A DNA stretch of 16,157 nucleotides, taken from contig JAQVOZ010000008.1 in the NCBI GenBank assembly GCA_028702365.1, positions 1 through 16,157 of the forward strand, written 5' to 3'. This DNA is from Candidatus Omnitrophota bacterium (GTDB lineage: Bacteria > Omnitrophota > Gorgyraeia > Duberdicusellales > 4484-171). Under the pieces are notes generated by a model, which was not told the origin of the DNA, ran no database searches, and saw nothing but the letters and a program-made list of their open reading frames with translations. This document shows positions 13,565 to 16,157 of this stretch, piece after piece. The stretch's first letter is position 1. Each line of letters opens with the position of its first letter. The position numbers and the translations under genes were made by a program.

Positions 13565-15022
13565 TTAAGCTTTGTTGCTTATAAAAGTCCTCTTAAGAGA
13601 ATCGGCAAGCCTGCCTTTTTTTATTTCCCGGCTGATAGTTGCATAAAGCAACCGTGGTATTACTATGGAAAGCGACAGAACCTCGCCAAAGGTAAAGAAT
13701 TTAGTTACAAAGATATTCTTCCATAGAATCTTTAAGTAACGCGACGGCGTATAAAAAGAAAATTTTATGGTTCTGCCTATTTTCTTAAGCGCAGGGTAGT
13801 CATACATATCCGAATAAAATTCTCCCCTGTCAGTGATATGATAGCCGGGAGTATTTTCTGCGAGCTCCCTTAACGGAGAAAATTTTTCTATACGAAGTTT
13901 ATTGCAGGCGATTGAATCAACCCCTATTTCTTTGGCAAATTGCGCAATGTAGAGCATTTCTTCCTTTGTTTCGCCAATGTTGCCATAGATGAAGTATCCG
14001 CTGTAATATATCGGGTACTTCGTAAGCACCTTGAAAGCCTCTCTTATCGTAGCCGAGTTAAAGCCTTTATTTAACTGCGCGAGTATCCTGTCATGGGGGG
14101 ATTCTATGCCAAGCAAAAGCGCTTTAAATCCGGCTTTTACCATTTTTTCTAAAAGGCGCGGATGTTTTGCTATTTCAAGGCGAGCCTGGGCAACAAATCT
14201 TTTCTTTATTTTATGTTCAACAATCTTATCGCATAGTTCCTCCGCGCGTTTCATATCGACAAAAAGATTATCGTCGCTGAAAAGAACAACTTTTGCGGAG
14301 ATATCTTTAAGCTCTTCAATTACCGAATCAACGCTGCGCGCCGAATACGTTCTTTTCTGGCCAAGCGGGTTTAAATTAAAAGTGCAGAATTTGCAATTAT
14401 AGGGGCAGCCTCTTGCACTTAAAACTGAATCGAAAGTAAGATTCATTATATTTATACCATTTACGCTAAGCCTGTATTCATTATTGCGTAAAGCGCGGTC
14501 CGGAGAGGCAATACCTTCCACGTCACGTAGCGGTCTGTTTGAATTGTGTATAATTTTGTCGCCTTCTCTGTACGAGATACCTAAAATATTTTTTAAAGGC
14601 ATTCCTCTAAGTATTTCCTGTATGGTTTCTTCTCCTTCTCCTCTTACGATAATTTTTATCGGGGGGCAGGTCTTAAATAATTCCTCTGTCATTTCCGTTG
14701 CCTTATATCCACCCACTACCAGGGGGATATCTTCCGGCATGCAGGAAAGTAAACCGCAAATTTCCTTGAATTGCCTGTCCCAGCCTATGCTTACACAAAT
14801 AATATCAATTTCTTTTCTTATGAAATCAAGTAAATTTACGGGATTGGTTAATTCTTTTTCATAACGTAAATCAAGCAATGTTATTTTTTCAACACAGCTT
14901 TTAGCGCTGGTTGCAACATACTCAAGGCCGGTAGGCGGGAAAAGCTTCATCACGCTGGTTGCGTGGTTTTCGATATAGGGATTTAAAAACAAAGCGTGTT
15001 TATACTTAGCTCCATTAAGCAT
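13565..15022 (-). CDS. B12-binding-type radical SAM protein
   Basis: 485 residues. The N-terminal ~140 residues form a Rossmann-like domain of the cobalamin-binding type: LFPPTGLEYVA, IDIICVSIGW, IPLVVGGYKAT and IIVRGEGEETI are its usual conserved points. The radical SAM domain follows with C206-x3-C210-x2-C213 (ARGCPYNCKFC), then LFSDDNLFVD, LLGIESP and YFIYGNIGETKEEM. The C-terminal ~100 residues are basic with some hydrophobic helices. Such proteins often methylate, rearrange or couple lipids, hopanoids, bacteriochlorophylls or natural products; the reaction here is unknown. The cobalamin domain has no DxHxxG motif, common in this class, so the lower axial His is absent. The start ATG at 15022 has AGGAGG at good distance. 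It stands alone, 79 bases after the PII-like gene. Confidence 0.9.
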   Translation of the reverse strand: MLNGAKYKHALFLNPYIENHATSVMKLFPPTGLEYVATSAKSCVEKITLLDLRYEKELTNPVNLLDFIRKEIDIICVSIGWDRQFKEICGLLSCMPEDIPLVVGGYKATEMTEELFKTCPPIKIIVRGEGEETIQEILRGMPLKNILGISYREGDKIIHNSNRPLRDVEGIASPDRALRNNEYRLSVNGINIMNLTFDSVLSARGCPYNCKFCTFNLNPLGQKRTYSARSVDSVIEELKDISAKVVLFSDDNLFVDMKRAEELCDKIVEHKIKKRFVAQARLEIAKHPRLLEKMVKAGFKALLLGIESPHDRILAQLNKGFNSATIREAFKVLTKYPIYYSGYFIYGNIGETKEEMLYIAQFAKEIGVDSIACNKLRIEKFSPLRELAENTPGYHITDRGEFYSDMYDYPALKKIGRTIKFSFYTPSRYLKILWKNIFVTKFFTFGEVLSLSIVIPRLLYATISREIKKGRLADSLKRTFISNKA

Positions 15023-15070
15023 GCAAGGTACCTCCTAAAGTTTTGATGTTAAAATAATAAATACCACGTG

Positions 15071-15091
15071 CCGTTAACAAAAGCTTAACGG
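15071..15091. other. Inverted repeat between PII-like gene and radical SAM gene
   Basis: CCGTTAA (15071-15077) and TTAACGG (15085-15091) form a perfect 7-bp stem with a 7-base loop, 11 bases after the PII-like stop. It has no adjacent T-tract on the minus strand, so it is a weak terminator candidate or an operator. The rest of this 79-base gap holds the ribosome binding site of the radical SAM gene and no clear promoter. Confidence 0.4.
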
Positions 15092-15101
15092 AACTAAAAA
15101 T

Positions 15102-15392
15102 TTATGTAATATCCTCAAGGCTTAAGACAAATGCCTTTATGCCTTCTTTCCCCATTTTCTTGCGTAATTCTTTTACACCGGATAAAACTTTTTGCGCCTG
15201 GATATTTTCGCAACAAATATACAAAATATTATTTCTTCCCGGCCAGACGTCATCGCCCAAATGCGTACCCGAAGTTGCACCTTTACCAAAAACGCCATTT
15301 AGCTTAGTGTAATTGCTTAAAGCGCAATTTTCTAAAATCCCCATCACCTCATCATCGATTGCTTCATTGTAAACAATCATAACCATCAACAT
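15102..15392 (-). CDS. PII-like small protein linked to RND efflux
   Basis: 96 residues, cytosolic. The sequence starts with a hydrophobic beta strand (MLMVMIVYNEAIDDEVMGIL), has a flexible central loop (VFGKGATSGTHLGDDVWPGR), and ends with a strand-helix-strand (ILYICCENIQ ... GIKAFVLSLEDI), which fits the ferredoxin-like fold of PII and DUF3240-type proteins. Such genes are often found directly after RND pump genes, where a link to pump control or metal sensing has been suggested. It lacks the typical PII T-loop tyrosine region and PII signature, so I do not call it GlnB. The start at 15392 has GGAGG nine bases upstream and overlaps the pump gene end by seven bases, showing translational coupling. 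Confidence 0.75.
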   Translation of the reverse strand: MLMVMIVYNEAIDDEVMGILENCALSNYTKLNGVFGKGATSGTHLGDDVWPGRNNILYICCENIQAQKVLSGVKELRKKMGKEGIKAFVLSLEDIT

Positions 15393-16157
15393 TTCTTCTT
15401 GCCTCCGTTTCTTCTGACCCTTGCCTCAAATACCGCATAAAGCGTAGGCACAAAAAGCATTGTAATCAAAGTAGATAAAGTAAGTCCTCCAACCATAGTA
15501 ATGCCTAATGGCTGCCAGATTTCCGAGCCCACCCCTGTTGAAAGAGCCAAAGGCAATAATCCGGCTAACGTGGTAATCGTAGTCATCAATACCGGCCTTA
15601 GTCTTTCTTTGCCTCCAATAGTAACCGCTTCCAGCATCGAAAGCCCGCGGGCACGCAGTATATTTATATAACTTACGAGAACTATGGCATTATTGACAAC
15701 TATACCTATAAGCATAACCATACCCAGAAAAGTTATAATGCTTAGGGTTGTTCCGGTTAAAACAAATCCCAAAATAACTCCGGTAAACGTAAAAGGCACA
15801 GAAAACATAACAATAAACGGGTCCAATAAAGACTCGAATTGCGCAGCCATAACCATAAAGACTAAGATCATACCTAAAATCATTAAAAAAAGTAAATCTC
15901 TGAACGCTTTGCCTTGTTCTTCTGCCTCGCCGCCAAAATTTATTACAATATCGGCAGGGATAGTTATTTTCTGTATGCTCTTTTTGATATCCTCAATAAC
16001 ATTACCCATTGAGCGCTTATAAGTGTTACATTCTACCCTAACCACCCTTTCGCGGTTTTTACGTTCAATCTCTATCGGGCCTACGGTTTCATAAACTCTG
16101 GCAACAGTGCTTAATTTAATCTGTTTTCCCGTAAAAGGCGAAACCATAGAAAGGTTT
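15386..16157 (-). CDS. RND efflux transporter, AcrB-type, C-terminal part
   Basis: The last ~256 residues of a large inner-membrane transporter; the frame is open to the right edge, so the ATG at 16147 is internal and not the start. After a periplasmic stretch with SPFTGKQIKLSTVARVYE come the membrane helices with landmark RND sequences: MAAQFESLLDPFIVMFSVPF, GMVMLIGIVVNNAIVLV, ERLRPVLMTT and PLGITMVGGL. These belong to the HAE1 (hydrophobe/amphiphile) or related branch, which exports drugs, bile-like compounds or lipids with proton uptake; heavy-metal type motifs are not visible in the part shown. Such pumps work with a membrane-fusion protein and an outer membrane channel, expected upstream, outside this window. 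It is overlapped at its end by the PII-like gene. Confidence 0.93.
   Translation of the reverse strand, partial: NLSMVSPFTGKQIKLSTVARVYETVGPIEIERKNRERVVRVECNTYKRSMGNVIEDIKKSIQKITIPADIVINFGGEAEEQGKAFRDLLFLMILGMILVFMVMAAQFESLLDPFIVMFSVPFTFTGVILGFVLTGTTLSIITFLGMVMLIGIVVNNAIVLVSYINILRARGLSMLEAVTIGGKERLRPVLMTTITTLAGLLPLALSTGVGSEIWQPLGITMVGGLTLSTLITMLFVPTLYAVFEARVRRNGGKKKC

Noticed and set aside
13526..13726. Plus-strand open frame of 66 codons
   Set aside because: It overlaps the PEGA promoter and the radical SAM C-terminus in antisense and has no features.

Overview
The window is an AT-rich bacterial segment in which every gene I can support lies on the minus strand, so it reads right to left from about 16157 down to 1. 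AGGAGG-type ribosome binding sites, sigma70-like TTGACA/TATAAT promoters, an RND efflux pump, signal peptides and a BioY transporter point to a diderm-like bacterium. The mixture of families (lysine 2,3-aminomutase, LysW-like zinc ribbon, DUF2934, PEGA-domain protein, large cellobiose-phosphorylase-like protein, small GC-rich palindromic elements) resembles uncultured Omnitrophota-type genomes. That placement is an inference from gene content and is not proven here. No tRNA, rRNA, CRISPR array or insertion sequence was seen.

Layout in order of transcription: (1) the C-terminal part of an AcrB-type RND transporter (15386-16157, cut by the window edge), overlapped by a small PII-like protein (15102-15392), then a B12-binding-type radical SAM protein (13565-15022). 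(2) A promoter at 13504-13532 drives a PEGA-domain membrane protein (12484-13413) and an overlapping membrane glycosyltransferase (11022-12503). (3) A promoter at 10897-10924 drives a DUF2934 protein, a LysW-like zinc-ribbon protein and a small exported protein, ending at a strong terminator (9951-9991). (4) A promoter at 9899-9927 drives lysine 2,3-aminomutase (8672-9880), followed by three translationally coupled genes: a D-Ala-D-Ala-ligase-like ATP-grasp enzyme, an exported PIG-L/LmbE deacetylase, and a second ATP-grasp enzyme (5223-8586). (5) A tiny two-helix membrane protein (4942-5157) has its own strong promoter and terminator. (6) A patatin-like lipase (3870-4799). (7) bioY, a HAD phosphatase and a large carbohydrate-enzyme-like protein that runs off the left edge (1-3704).

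The most interesting block is region 4. The aminomutase keeps every residue known to define lysine specificity, so beta-lysine is the likely product. No beta-lysine acetyltransferase follows. Instead there are two ligases of the peptide-bond-forming ATP-grasp type around a deacetylase. This suggests an undescribed pathway that builds a beta-lysine-containing small molecule or peptide-like conjugate. Just upstream sits a LysW-like protein whose C-terminus is Phe instead of the Glu used by known amino-group carriers. The second ligase also carries a short GC-rich block inserted in frame in a surface loop, which looks like a protein-coding palindromic mobile element. Intergenic gaps are all short (under about 170 bases); what each holds is listed below.
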